DNA of 64,000 nt from Isoetes taiwanensis (taxonomy: Eukaryota; Streptophyta; Lycopodiopsida; Isoetales; Isoetaceae). The stretch lies in NCBI GenBank assembly GCA_021234155.1, contig JAJEKV010000005.1:12158787-12222786 (forward strand). The letters are read 5' to 3'. A model generated the notes under the pieces. The model was not told the DNA's origin. It made no database searches and saw nothing but the letters and a program-made list of their open reading frames with translations. Below are positions 45,389 to 57,912 of the stretch, piece by piece. Made by a program: the position numbers and the translations under genes. Each line of letters starts with the position of its first letter. Position 1 is the stretch's first letter.

Positions 45389-48300
45389 CTAGTATTTGGT
45401 TATCAAGAGTCCAATCAGAGTCGGAGGACCGAGCATGAGACCTCGGCTAGTTAAGTTTGCAGTCTTGGATTGGGAGGCAAAATCTTTGTTGTTGCACCGC
45501 ACCAGTCGCTTGAAAGGTACGTCCATATACCTGGATCTGGATCTCACGCCACTGCAACAACGGGAAAGAAGCCAAGAGTTGGTCAAGATAAGAGAGATTC
45601 GACAAGCTGGAGGGGCTGCTGATTTGGTTAATGGCAAGCTGAAGGTATATGTGCCTCCTCGCCGACGATTGCCGGAGGCAAAGCACTCCCACGCAGCAAC
45701 AAGGCCGCAGGGGCAGAGCGGTCCAGGGGCATCAGGCCAGGCAGGCCAGGGAGAGGGCGGATTGAGGCCTTCCACAACTGCAGCACATCCATCAGGGTCC
45801 CGTGAGCAGGCTGCCCGAGTTATTCCAACCACAAAGCGGCCCCCTCGGCACTGGGATGGGTCCACACCCTTGTCGGCATAGGGAAAGTGTCTTCGCATTG
45901 TTTCCTGGAATTGTAGGGGCTTCCCCTGGCAGAAGGGCAGTGGCTTGAATGGGATCGCGACAGACATGGACATCGTCTTCCTGCAGGAGACATGGGAGTA
46001 TGAAGGGCATCGATTGCCAGACATTCGAGGATATCAGCATTTCTCACTTACTAATGAGCGCCATGGCAGACGCGGGAATGGTGGAGTGGCTTGCTACTTT
46101 AGGGACGCCTTAGCATGCAAGATCACACTTCAGAAGTCTGATGCATTTAACCGCTACATGTGGGTAATGGTATTAGAGCCCGTCATGTCCCATTGTTTCT
46201 TGCTAGCAATGCTACATTCCCCATCGCAGGGCTCTAAGTTCTACCAGTACATGATGCGTATTACATGTATGTCCGTGATGCCGATATAGGGAACGTATGA
46301 TGACATAAACCGCTATAGACAGCAGGGACAAGTGTTTTTGCCAGGAGATTTCAATGCTCGTCGGCCCTTGATTCGGTCGGTGACCTTCCAAGGTGACGCT
46401 TAATGTTGATCCGCTTTGGCTTGAGACGCCGCTATTCAAAGATACACCGGCACTCCTGGATATGGTGGCTAGACCATTTGGCGGTGCACTAGTCCAGCTT
46501 CTGCCGGGTTTTTGACATGGTAATTGGTAATGGTATGCGGCGATGGCCACACTTCGGGGGTGTTACTTTGGGGAGCTAGTGTGTTGGATTACCTTCATCC
46601 CCGTGCGGACACTTGACATGGTTACACACTTCTCCATTGGCACAAGCACATGGGATGAGGAGGCTTTGTCAGATCACTACCCGCTTTATGTCACGCTGAA
46701 TTGGGAGCACTCAATAGTGGAGACACCGCAAAGGGGGCGTGGAGGGTTACCATACATCCCACGCTATCGAGCGGTGGGGACAGATGAATCGTGTTGGTGC
46801 GGGAGTTCTGAGGGTTTGATAGCTTCTACACCGCAAGACAGTGTGCATGGCTGGTGAGGGCACTTTGCTTGCAGCCGCCGGGGCTTCCTTTGCGGTGAAG
46901 GGCCCTCCAAGGAGGGACACCGCGCATTTTCCTGAGAACCCGTGGTTTGATGCTGATTGCAAGGCTCTAAAGAGCCAGCTACGCTTGGTCATAGATCCAC
47001 AGTTGCGGCCACAGGCCCTGCAAGACTATAGCTCTTCCTAAAAGCCAAGAAGGGGAGATACATGGCAGAAACCCAGGAGCTTGTTTGACATGCTCATGGC
47101 AGCCAAAAGCTTTTGGCGTAAGGTGTTATACCGTGAAGCGCCCGGGGCTGGTAATGTAAGTGTGGAGCAATGGATGCACCGCTAGCGGGGAGTTATATGA
47201 CCCCCGGGGAGCTAATGCCGTGGTCCCGATCAGTAGGAGAGGTGCCGCGGCTCACGTGGGAGGATGTCCAGCCAGGTCTCGTGCATCCGGCGAATGGCAA
47301 GGCAAAGGATTTACGGGGCTGCAGTAGAAGCCGTTGAAATGGGGTGGCCCATCGTGGTAGGGCCCCCGACGGTGATCATTAACCAGGCTCGAGGCGAGGG
47401 GCTCCCCCGGAGTGGATAGTTAGTAAGGTTGTTCTCAGCATAAAGCCGGTAATCTGGATGAGCCGGCCCGTGAACCGGATGATTATGGTAAGCTCATTTG
47501 TTTGCAAAGCTCCGGCGGTGGTGGAGAAGAAACTCACTAAGTGGGCCGAGGAGGCAGGGGTGAGGGCAATTGGCCAGGGGCTTTAAGCCCAGCTCACTCC
47601 ACCGACCATATCTTCACTTTGAGAGTGTTGATGGAGGCAAGCCGGAATGCGCGACAGACTTGTATTGCTTTGCTTTGTAGATTTTAAGACTGCATATGAT
47701 ACCGCCCCTAGAGACATGTTGTGGCGTGAGGTTGCAAGAATTGCAGTTCCACAGAGTTGCGTAATGGGGTGCACCAGCTTTATGATGGGATTTATCTTTG
47801 CCTTTATGAAGATCGGGCGGGTAGCTAGCACTATGGGAGTTAAGCGGGGGCTGCCCGTTGTCTCCAACGCTTTTGGGTTGTACATTGATAGCTTGGAGAC
47901 GGGATGCAGCACCATGGGGAGCCGGGTGCAATTATCCGAGGCGACCTCCGTGAGCCGCCACTATATGCGGATGATGTAGCTTTGCTAGCCCACACGGCCA
48001 GCCAGATGCAGAAGCATTTGGATGCCCTCGCAAGTTCCGTGGGGCAAACGGAATGACAATGAACTTGCACAAAACTAAGCTTTCGCGATCCTCGTCCTCG
48101 CAACACCCTATCCCGAGTTCTATTACGAGGGACGAAGTGGAGATGGTGCGAGCTTCAAGTATCTGGGGAATTGATTTCACTACTAACATGCCGTGGGATG
48201 AGTGTGTGGAGAGGAGAGCCAGCCGGTCCGGAAGGCTTTATATGCGATGCAAAAACGCGTTCTGCGGATAGATCTCTCGCGGATCGGGCGGGAGAGCACA

Positions 48301-49320
48301 CCGCTTTAGGGCTTTGGTCGAGCCGGCTGCTTTGCTATATGGGGTGGAGGTTTGGGGCCCAAAGCCAGCTTAGCAAAAACACGTGGGATAGGTTGGAAAG
48401 GGTGCGTAAAGCTTTGACATATAGCTTGGGAGTGAAGGCAATCGCATCCGCATCAGATTTTGTTGTATGAGACGGGTTCCGGCCTTTACAAAGATTCGCT
48501 ATCTTGCAGGCATCTTACTTGCTTTTATAAGGTGGATGGGATGGATGAGCATCGCTTGCCCCCACAGCCGCCGTGTTGTTAACGCAGGGCCCCCAAATGG
48601 GTCAAGAGGGTATGGCACGAGCAATCGTAAGGGATGGTTTAGGAGGTGGTCTATGGACTACCAACCGGATGGTCGCGACCGGTCGATCGCAGAGAATGGG
48701 CAATTGATGCGGGCTATGCTTGCCACCCCGCGGGATGCCTCTACTCTTGCAAAGCCCAAGACAGAGCACTATCACGCCAGATTAATCCCGCCTTGAGCAT
48801 GGACCCCATCGGTGCCGAAAGCACACATCTCGTGAAGAAACGGAGAGCTATTGCTGCCATAAGGACGGGTTCCCATTACCTCGAATTGAAACAGTCATTG
48901 GGGTGAATGGCGGCCCACGGGATCCCTGGGAGGAGAGGATATGTCGGTGTTGTGAGATGCACGTGATAGAGGATGAGCACCATGCCCTCCAAATGCTCCC
49001 GGCATATGCCCATGTCCGTCCCAGCAAAGGCACACCGATCTTAGATGCTCGACACACGCTACATCAGGCCACTCGCATCATCTATGGTAGCGCGACTGGG
49101 AGCTTACATCCTACAGATTTCGGCAGTCAGACTTGCTCTTCGGGGGCATGGTATTTGAGAGCCTACTGTTAGGGTTTTTCCTCCCAAGTGGGGGTTTTTT
49201 CATCCCGGTTGTTTTTGGTGTTGGGGTTTTTGGCTTTTTTGCCTGTTCTTTGCATGTACCATCTCATAGGCCTCTGGCCTCCGTGGACGTTAAAATAAAC
49301 TTCCTTCCTTCCTTCCTTCC
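45389..49320 (+). mobile_element. LINE in array copy 2 (best-preserved motifs)
   Basis: The ORF1 tail runs 45396-45881. Endonuclease motifs are readable: LRIVSWNCRGFPWQ at about 45890, VFLQETWEYEGHRLPDIRGY at about 45970, GDFNAR near 46344 and DEEALSDHYPLY at about 46653. RT motifs follow: DFKTAYDTAPRDMLW near 47677 and LYADDVALLAH at 47961-47993, which is the catalytic YADD. The zinc knuckle CRCCEMHVIEDEHHALQ starts at about 48942. The 3' tail ends in (CCTT)n at 49320. As in copy 1, the ORF1 N-terminus is missing and frames shift often. The YADD codons differ in all three copies: TATGCGGATGAT here, an out-of-frame form in copy 1, and TATCTTGATGAT in copy 3. Confidence 0.92.
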
Positions 49321-51017
49321 TAATGCCCAATATTTTAGGTATAAGGGTATGAATTCGGTGAGAGGTGGTGTGGGAGTGGAACTTTGTTTTGAAATATAAA
49401 TTTGAACTGCTATGAAAAGAAGTTGCTAACTTGAACATGGGAGTGGGACTTTATTTAGAGATGTATATTTGAAATTTATATGAAAAGAATTTTGAAAAGA
49501 ATTAAGCTCACCACTTGTTGGTAGAAGAAGAGTTTTTCTTATATTCAATTGAGATGAGCTAGGCAAATTGCATAGTTACAAAGTATGGGTGCATGTGTTG
49601 TAAGTCGCCCACAAAGATGCTCAAATTGCCCATAAGTTGCTAAGTTACAAATTATGCTTGACAGTAGTGATAGAGATTATCTACATATCTACCCATATCT
49701 TAACAACTAATGATATGGGTGGCTACAATTATGAGCGTGTACCTATCTAGATATGGATACCTATCTTAACCAGTTTTAAGATCTAGGTAGACAATTTATC
49801 TAGATCATCTACATAGTGGCCTCTTGGTACATTAGTTGTTGCTCGCTTGGTGCATCCCGATCAAGTACTGCTTATGATTAGAAGTAAGTTTTAACACTAT
49901 ATTGTAACAACACAACTGAAGTTATACATTGATAGAGACAACCATCATCATCCCAATCAAGTATCAACATATTATGCATTAAGAGGTTTTTAGCAAAGCT
50001 GATTCCCATAGCAAGACGAAAAACCATTTTGCCGCACTCTTGCTTTTAATACTGTGCATAATATTTGGAGCCAAGGTGACTCCCATCCCTGTTTGCATCA
50101 CCCAATTACTTGCGACGTATGCCATAATATTTAATTTGCCGAGTTATCTTTAGTATTTCGCACATGATACTCAAATTTTTGCTGGAGAGAGGTAACATAT
50201 GCTTAAAATCAAAAGAAAAAACTAATTATAACACCTGAAAATCCAAGGTTCTATTGTGCATTTCTAGTTGAACGTTGTTCTTAAAAAAATGAATTGTAAC
50301 TACAAGTTTGAGTGGAGGCTATGATGGGTCTACTGCAGAATAACAATTGAGCAAAACTTGGCCTGTGAAATGATGGTTGGTAAGAATGAAGTGCCCATTT
50401 TTCAATGTAGTCTTCCTGCCTAGGCATATCCTAAGATCATACCAATTCATAAAAACCATCTGTAGCTGCAAGAATAACCACAATGTTTTGAATTCTGAAC
50501 AGTTCCACCAGTATAATGCATTGCCAACCAATTCATTCTCGATGATGCACATAGTCCTAAATACTTTCTGTTCATATTTTATGCTCGCTTTGAGTCTCAA
50601 TCCTTCCGTTGTTCCTTTTTGTCTATGCAGATTGCTTCAAGAGATCCTATATAATGCTTCAAAGCTGGAACCTGGCAAAACGCACAGAGTTAAAGTAATC
50701 ATAGCAAATTGATAAAGTTATGAGAATCAACACAAATACACCTATGTTTAAGAAATACAAAATCCTTAATCCTGAGATGAAGCTATCCGTAGTAGCTCAG
50801 ACTATCCTACACAATGCCATGTTTCAATACCATGTCACAAAATAATATCGGTTTATCACTCTAGAAAAATATGTTGATGAGCCATATTAGATAACCAGAC
50901 ATAGTTTGTAAACTTTTAAACCCACTAACATGTACTGATTAACGGATTTGATTTCCACCACCAAACCATAACAAAAAAATCATATTGGTTTAATTTTGAG
51001 GGCCTTGTGTAATTACA
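49321..51017. other. AT-rich spacer of the array unit (copy 2)
   Basis: Same content as 36966-38655, with no gene seen. Differences from copy 1 cluster where this copy has CTG or CAG, for example GTCTACTGCAGAATAAC here against GTCTCTTTGAGAATAAC in copy 1. Confidence 0.6.
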
Positions 51018-52040
51018 GCGGAAAGGATTTCCATTGATCCTGCAAAGATTGAAGCGGTAATTGATTGGCCAGCACCACCGAAGAACATCCATGAAGTGAG
51101 GAGCTTCCTCGTCTTAGCAGGGTATTACAGAAAATTCGTCAGGAACTTTGCCAAGGTAGTAGCACCGTTAACGAATCTCACCAAAGCTAAGAAGAGAAAA
51201 GATTGGGCGAGTCATTGGCGTAAGAAGGCCCATGCAAAGATTTGAGACATTGAAGAAAGCTTTAACGACTGCCCCAGTCTTAATATTGCCCGATCTAGAG
51301 AAAGATAAGTTGGTGGCAACCGATGCTAGCAAGATTGCAACAGAAGCCGTCTTGATGCAGGATGAAAGGGTGGTAGCGTATGACTCAAGAAAGATGAACG
51401 ACGCCGAAACGCGCTACTCAACCCATGAACAGGAGTTGCTAGCAGTGGTGAGAGCATTGAGAATATGGAGGCACTATCTATTGGGAAAGAAGTTCCAATT
51501 AGATACGGACCATCAGAGTCTATAGCATGTCTTCACCCAACCACATCTCAACTTGAGACAAAGGAGATGGATGGAGTTCCTGGAGGAGTACGATTTTGAC
51601 ACCGTGTACAAGCCAGGCAAGCTCGACGTGGTTGCGGACGCACTCTTAAGGTACCCCTTGATGACGAGTTGTACCATAAGAACAAATTGTATGTACCAGA
51701 GTCATCCGGAATCAGGAAGTTAATACTCCATGACACGCACCCAATAGCCGGCCATGCAGGTTTCATGAAAACCTACTTCAAGATAAAAAGTAGCTACTAC
51801 TAGCCTGACATGAAGAAGCAGATAGCCAAGTACATTCGAGAATGTCAGCTATGTCAGCAGACGAAGGCAGAACAACTTCGAATTCCAGGAGCGTTAGAGC
51901 CATTGCCAGTGCCAAATGCCAAATGGGAAGTAATAAGCATGGACTTCCTAACAGGGCTCATAGGCCTAATGGCCTGCCAGTGTGTGCAGGCAAGGCATGG
52001 GCTCGACACCTCTTGGGTGATGCGTCGCCTTCAATGAGGT
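51018..52040 (+). mobile_element. Ty3/Gypsy RT-RNase H-integrase fragment (copy 2)
   Basis: In order: RT thumb ([40 protein letters not shown]); RNase H (DASKIATEAVLMQDERVVAY, then ETRYSTHEQELLAVVRALR and WRHYLLGKKFQLDTDHQSL); the integrase HHCC zinc finger (HDTHPIAGHAGFMKTYFK, CQLCQQTK); and WEVISMDFLTGL at the start of the integrase core. A one-base frame change lies near 51235. In-frame TAG codons at 51523-51525 and 51801-51803 replace a Lys and the Trp of the usual YYWP motif. The stops are not at CAG/CTG sites, so they look genuine. No LTR, gag or protease is present: an internal fragment. Confidence 0.9.
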
Positions 52041-52266
52041 TCAAGTCGTAGACGGGCATTGGCCCTCTAGCTGCCTGTGATGGGCATGCATACCTTTAGA
52101 GGGAGTGTTCTCCTCCTGCATCATCGGGACTTGGGAGATGAAACTCAGGAGTAGCCCCCTTGGTTATGCACCCGGTAGGCTACGGTCCAGTCCCAAGCCT
52201 TATCAGCCTATTCTGCAAAGTATGCATAGGAGGACGGATGGAGAGGACTACCCAATAGCCATGTTC

Positions 52267-52749
52267 CTATGCCAGCCAACCCATTGACATGAATTTTATC
52301 TGCAATGACCTCTGGAGACCCAAGCCGTCAGTCCATACCCCTTGAGTCTGAGCCTTGGGTAGGATCTCCCCCATGATGATGTTGTTGACATACGTTTCTG
52401 CAGTTAAGATGGTCCCGAGGGAAGACAGGATAAATGACACGTCCATTCTTCCGAAATTGATTCCTTGCCAAGGAATTGATATCAAGTGGATGGCCTCTGT
52501 CAACTTGGTTGCCAGAGAGATGAACTCCGGCTTCTGATACGATGGGAGCATCGTAGACGAAGTAGGGGATGTCACAAACAACCCATGGAACCAAATAAAA
52601 CCATCTAAAAAACAATAGTGAAAAAAAGGACATGTTGATAAAAAAAACAAAAAGGTGCCAGAAAAACCACGGTGGGATCGTTTTTCCAAAAAACCACTCT
52701 CTCTTTGTGGGAATCCAGATAAACGGGCCAGGTGAATTTTTGGGGCCAT
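52267..52749 (-). other. Unrecognised 160-codon ORF shared by array units
   Basis: A minus-strand frame of 160 codons. The C-terminal part (SLATKLTEAIHLISIPWQGI, NFGRMDVSFILSSLGTILT, AETYVNNIIMGEILPKAQTQ) reads like real protein, with balanced composition and no low complexity. The N-terminal part is Phe-rich and less convincing. It lies opposite in direction to the Gypsy fragment. It may be a piece of another transposon's coding region or a captured host gene. The family is unknown to me. Confidence 0.4.
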
Positions 52750-53089
52750 TTTGATGCTGTTTTTAGCATATAAAACAATTGTGGACCAAAATTGGGGTGA
52801 GTGTGGGTCCTACTCCTCTTACACATCAATGGCATAGGACCATGGTCTATGCCGCCGTATTCATTTTCCCCCTGGACCCCCCAATCATTTTTATGCTTAT
52901 TCTTGAGAATTTAGGAAAAATATCATGAAATATCTCACAAAAACAAAGATCAAATCATGAATCAAAGTTTGAAGAGTAACAAGCAACAACTTGAAATGGA
53001 TATATGGATTAGAAGAAGAGGATTTGTAGGAAATACAAAATGCAATATTATATGCAATGAAAATAAATAGGAGTAGAAAATAGATCTCT

Positions 53090-55183
53090 CACTACAAGAG
53101 AAATGTACCTATAGTGTCTAGTGTAATGTCAACTTTTTTTTGACAAACAAACGTAACCCCGTCAAAAACCCAATTATTGTCACAGCCTTGCCACTATACT
53201 TGTCGTGATCATTTGTCACAAACATGCCACAATAGCGTCAAATGTTGTGACAAGCTTGTGGCTTCAATTTATGACATAATGTTGACACAAAATCAATTTG
53301 GAACTATATGGCGGTCTAGAAAATGGCGAACTTGTGACAATATTTTAACAACATTGTGATAAATAAATAGAAGGCCATATGAACACTATTACATCAACAT
53401 TATCGCAAGCTAGTGACAAAGTAGTAGCTATCATTCATCCACAATAAGACAATCAATAAGAAAAGTTGTGACCCATTTTGTAGCTAACAAATAGCTAGTG
53501 TTGTGACCACATTGTGATAAATAAATAAAGCTTATACCGCATCATGGCAATGTAGTGACAATATAGTAGCTATATTTCCAACAACTAATGAGAAATTTTG
53601 TGACTAGTTTGGTGTCTAAAGAAACACTATTTTTCATTGTTGTGACGACATTATGATAGATAAATAAACAATTGATAACAATTTCTATGAGTTTTGTGTC
53701 TAGGTAATAGCTAATTTAAGACGATTTATGCATTGTATCTTGTGTCAAAAGGATAAACATCCAAGTAATTTTTTTTTTTGCTTGAATAACAAATATTCTG
53801 ATTTCTGAAATTCGATAACAAAAAAGCCAAAGTAATAAAGTTTCATTGATCAACAATGAATTTCCAACATAACAAATGCCCATAAAAAATGAGTTGAGGC
53901 AAGTGTATTAAATATTAATGTCAAGAAAAATAATCAATATCGCCAATTCAATGCTCTCTATTTGTTGGTTCATCTCCATGATCCTCTTCATTTACATTGC
54001 CTTCATGACCTTCATTGTCTTCTTTGTTGTTATCCTGTTGATTATATTTGTAAAGCATATTGTTAGAAATTTCATAACTATATATCAATAATAGAGCTTC
54101 CTCTCTTACCTCATCAGAATCATCCACATAACATATAGCCTGAATGTAAAAAAAAGTACAAGTGTAAGAACAATGTATGAATACGACGTTGAAATGACAA
54201 AATGTACAAATATACTTACACCACCAAACTGTGAATATGAACTTTCATTTTCTCATCGGTGGACAAGCAAAAAATGTCTTATAATCAACTTCATTCTATT
54301 TACAATGCTGATGACAGCTTTTTACATACTTTTCCAACGGATAGTAAATCTCCACCATGACCATGGTTGAATCGTAGAGCCCAAAGGGCCCCCTTAAAAT
54401 GATCAACCCATCATTCAACCTGGTTAACTTGTTCACTTAGGATGAATGGGAGATATGAACAGATAATTGCTTGCCCATGATGATGTCCTTCATCAAGTTG
54501 AGTTGGTCGGCTCTGACAAAGACCGAATCTTGCTGCATGTTCTTGACGAATCCGATAAGAACGATTAGACTTGCCTTTACATTTGTTGCACCAACAACTG
54601 CGCCGATGGAGATAGAAAGCCTTGCTTGGGTCTCGTCTAGCACGTTTCCCCTTCATCTGACTGTGTCCAAATCATTCTTTCTATCAAGTAACATTCCTTA
54701 GCACAATACCAAATCTTTAATGATATATGAATACCAAACTCAATTCTACTAATATATTAGATACAAATTGGATGGCATTATGTTATAAATCTCATAGAAA
54801 TGTTATAATGATGGAGTTATAAATTTGTTAAAAAATTGTTGCAACAACCCACTTAAATTGCAATATAAAGTTGACAAAATGCTCCTCACAAGATATTAGA
54901 TGAAATTTTGGATAATCGTTTGTTATAAGTCTTAAAAAAAAGTTAGCACAACTTAGCTTAAATATTGTTCAAAAAGTTGTTGCAAAAACCTACTTAACAT
55001 GCGATAGAAAGTTGACAAAAGGAGGTCATTGCTTTGACAAAAGATTTGACACTATGTAGTAGACACAATGTTGACACAACACAAGCACTTTGTGTCAAGA
55101 TAGTAGTGGTCGACACAAATTTGTCACTACATATGGGACTTGTCACAAGGGTTGACACTATACCCCCATCCTCTTGTGTAGTG
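53090..55183. mobile_element. CACTA transposon, non-autonomous (copy 2)
   Basis: Same insertion as in copy 1, inherited with the unit and not an independent jump: the flanking bases are the same. The 5' end is CACTACAAGAG after TCT. The 3' end reads CTCTTGTGTAGTG followed by TCC, where copy 1 has CTCTTGTAGTG and TCT. The altered end adjoins a CTG that copy 1 retains. Confidence 0.92.
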
Positions 55184-57563
55184 TCCGGCAAAGTGCGAAA
55201 TTTAAAAAACAGAAGAAACCCCGAGGAGCTAAAGATCCTAGGAAGCCAGTGATGCAACAAGATTTTCTCTAAAAACTAAGCTTGCTATGGATATTCAAAT
55301 GTACCTCAGGTAAAGCCATCATCCTTACAATCATAAGGGTATTCATTTGGATGAGTAGGTCGAAATTGTGCCTTGTTGTCATGTGCGTATAAGATTCAAA
55401 TTCAGCTACCATAGGAATCAATGAAGGTCACTGCTGGTATATATTCAAGAGCTAGTGCAATTACAACCATGTTGATGAAATGATGCAGAAGCATGTACCT
55501 GTCTTTAGCCTGGATAAGAATGGCAAGAACAATAATACAAACTTACAAAAATGTGTTTTGGTCGTGTAGTTAAGAGAGCAACAAACCATGTATCAATGAA
55601 GTAAAGTAGGGAAACAAGTCTGCCCAGGTATAATTGTCTAACAACCTCTCTATCTCCTTCCACTATGCTATAAAATCGTATAATTGTCTAATGGTTGTAT
55701 GGGCCTAACCAGAGAAGCAAATCGATGGTAGAAAGAACCCAATCGATGCAAATATACCTTACAGTTATGGAAATGAAAGCAACAAAGCCTCTTACTACCC
55801 AGCACGCATAATGGACGTAATTTCCATGAATTTTGGTGTCCGTTGATGACATCAAACTGTGAAAAGATCATCCACATTGTAGAAAAATCCAGCTTGCTAC
55901 AACGTGGATAGCCTCAAAATGCAACGAAAAGCGAGTTTGTGTTTGTGCAAAAGTGCTAAAAAGCAGTAAATAGAGGGGGTTCGGGAAATAGAAATGTTTG
56001 CACCATTACGATAAATTTATTGTAATAATTGTTCATATCAGCAGGTTCATGAATCCCACTATCCCCTAAGATTTGCATAGTGGTCATAAACCCATATGAC
56101 ATCATCGCATGGAAAAGTGGACAGAAGGTCGCACCATGTGTCAATTCCCTCCATCGAATGGCTAAACTTTGCCTCCCCCGCGTTCCATTATCTCTAACAA
56201 CATGGAAGATGGGTCGGTGCGATTGATCACATGCTGCCACATGGCAATCCTCCACAATGCGGAATGGAAATAAGGGGTGCCATTTCGCTTATCCAGTGAA
56301 GATCCAAGAAATTCACTAAAAGCTACCTTAACCACTAGCCCACGCAGATTAACTTAATCCGATCATTGCCCACCGCCGGATCAAAGCAGGGTTCGGTCAT
56401 ATAACCTCCCAAATATTCTATTTTTGAAGTATATTCTAGAGATTACTGGTGATAACCCCCAAATATGCCTAAATGTCAGAGTATTCCATTGCAACGGCTT
56501 TTTGTGCCATGTTTCAGCACTGATCTTCATCATTGACATCTCTGTTTGGGCATAAAATAGAGATTTGAGCCTTCTGAAGCTCAAATATGACATGCAACAT
56601 AGCTTTAGATCAGAAAACAAAGTTCAGATTCATATAGATGATCCAAATGCCAGAGTGAGGGGCTAGCTCACATTAGAATCAGCCACAGCTACAGCCATGG
56701 CCCCAAGCTCTTAGAAATGTAAGTTATATGCAGGTTGTGAATTTGACACGTTGAACATGCTGTTAAAAATGCAAGTTATATGCAGGTTGTGAATTTGACA
56801 TGTTGAACATGCTTTGCCAATATTAGCTTCAATTTTGAAGCCATGTAAATGACTTGCAGATGTTTTATTTAATATATTCTCATTGCTTGAAATCCTTATG
56901 TAATCCTTAGGTAATTCTTTGCTAACATATGACAATTAATTAACTAATTTATGCTATCTACACCTATTTCATTTGCATTGTTATGTAGTTACCAGTTCAC
57001 ACACAATTGCCTTACAAATAATGTCTAGCATTACAAAGCACCCAGAGGTCTAGTTCGAGAAGGGAATCCTCATTGAGTTCAATTCCCTCAATATGGTGAC
57101 TTATAGGTCCCTTTAATATCCATCACCTTTTCGTTTGCATTGTTATGTAGTTATCAAGTGCATACACAATAGCCTTACAAATAATGTCTAGCATTGCAAA
57201 GTGCCCAGAGGTCCAGCGAGAAGGGAATCCTCATTGAGTTCAATTCCCTCAATATGGTGACTTATAGGTCCCTTTAATATCCATTAAGCAGAAGTGTGGC
57301 ATTAAGTTTTGAATCTATTGTCGAATAGAATTGAATGAAACCAACGCATTAGATTAACATGCTCAACAATTGTAGTATGTTATGGGAAAGGTTAAGCCCC
57401 AAACTTTAGCACCAAGGTTCCAAGCTTCAGCTAGTCATTCTAATAGGAAATATTGCTTGCAATGTTATCTTTTGATTATCAAGGCTTCAAAACTTTAATT
57501 CAACTTTGGCGAGCATACATTAAATGCTCACACCATCCTAAACTCGCAGGAATAGCATTCAGG
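55184..57563. other. AT-rich tail of the array unit (copy 2)
   Basis: The minus-strand frames 56255-55956 and 55877-55668 are identical to those in copy 1. The 52-bp tandem pair lies at 56714-56813 and the doubled 160-bp block at 56961-57284. No recognised gene. Confidence 0.5.
56961..57284 (+). repeat. Doubled 160-bp block, only in copy 2
   Basis: Blocks 56961-57123 and 57124-57284 are tandem. The first matches the single block of copy 1 (44592-44754) almost exactly. The second differs at about a dozen places in its first 100 bp but is the same in its last 60 bp (GAAGGGAATCCTCATTGAG onwards). Confidence 0.9.
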
Positions 57564-57912
57564 ATTAGTGCCCAGCATGAATTCTGGGAGCCTACTCTCT
57601 GGTCATATTCTTAATTATATTAGCTGCAAGAAAGTAAGCAGTTGTTTGAACAGTGAACATGGCAATAAATGCTTTTCGACCTAATGTCATGACAATTGAT
57701 ATTATTTTATGGGAATGTCCCCTTGCTTTGCATGCCATATCAGAGAAACGAAAAATAAACTAGCAATAGGGCAGGCTTGGGGCAAAGGGTCGGGCGTGTT
57801 GCAAATAGGAGATCCATAATCATTCTAACACTCTATCCTTTGTCTATATGGAGGAAAAAAAAAAGGTAAAGTATTATTAATTGCCTATTAATTTAAACAC
57901 TCTTTCGCAAAT

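Larger units (their letters stand above)
45035..57563 (+). repeat. Tandem array copy 2 (12.5-kb composite unit)
   Basis: Full second copy of the unit. It is 145 bp longer than copy 1, mainly because a block of about 160 bp near the end is doubled (56961-57284). Order and orientation of all components are as in copy 1. Confidence 0.95.

Noticed and set aside
45389-46024. 211-codon minus-strand frame as a separate gene
   Set aside because: It lies antisense to the LINE ORF1 and endonuclease, whose plus-strand motifs are recognised. In the other copies the equivalent frame is shorter and reads differently. It is a shadow frame in GC-rich LINE sequence.
53090-55183. Independent CACTA insertion in copy 2
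   Set aside because: Flanks and insertion point are the same as in copy 1, so it was duplicated with the unit.
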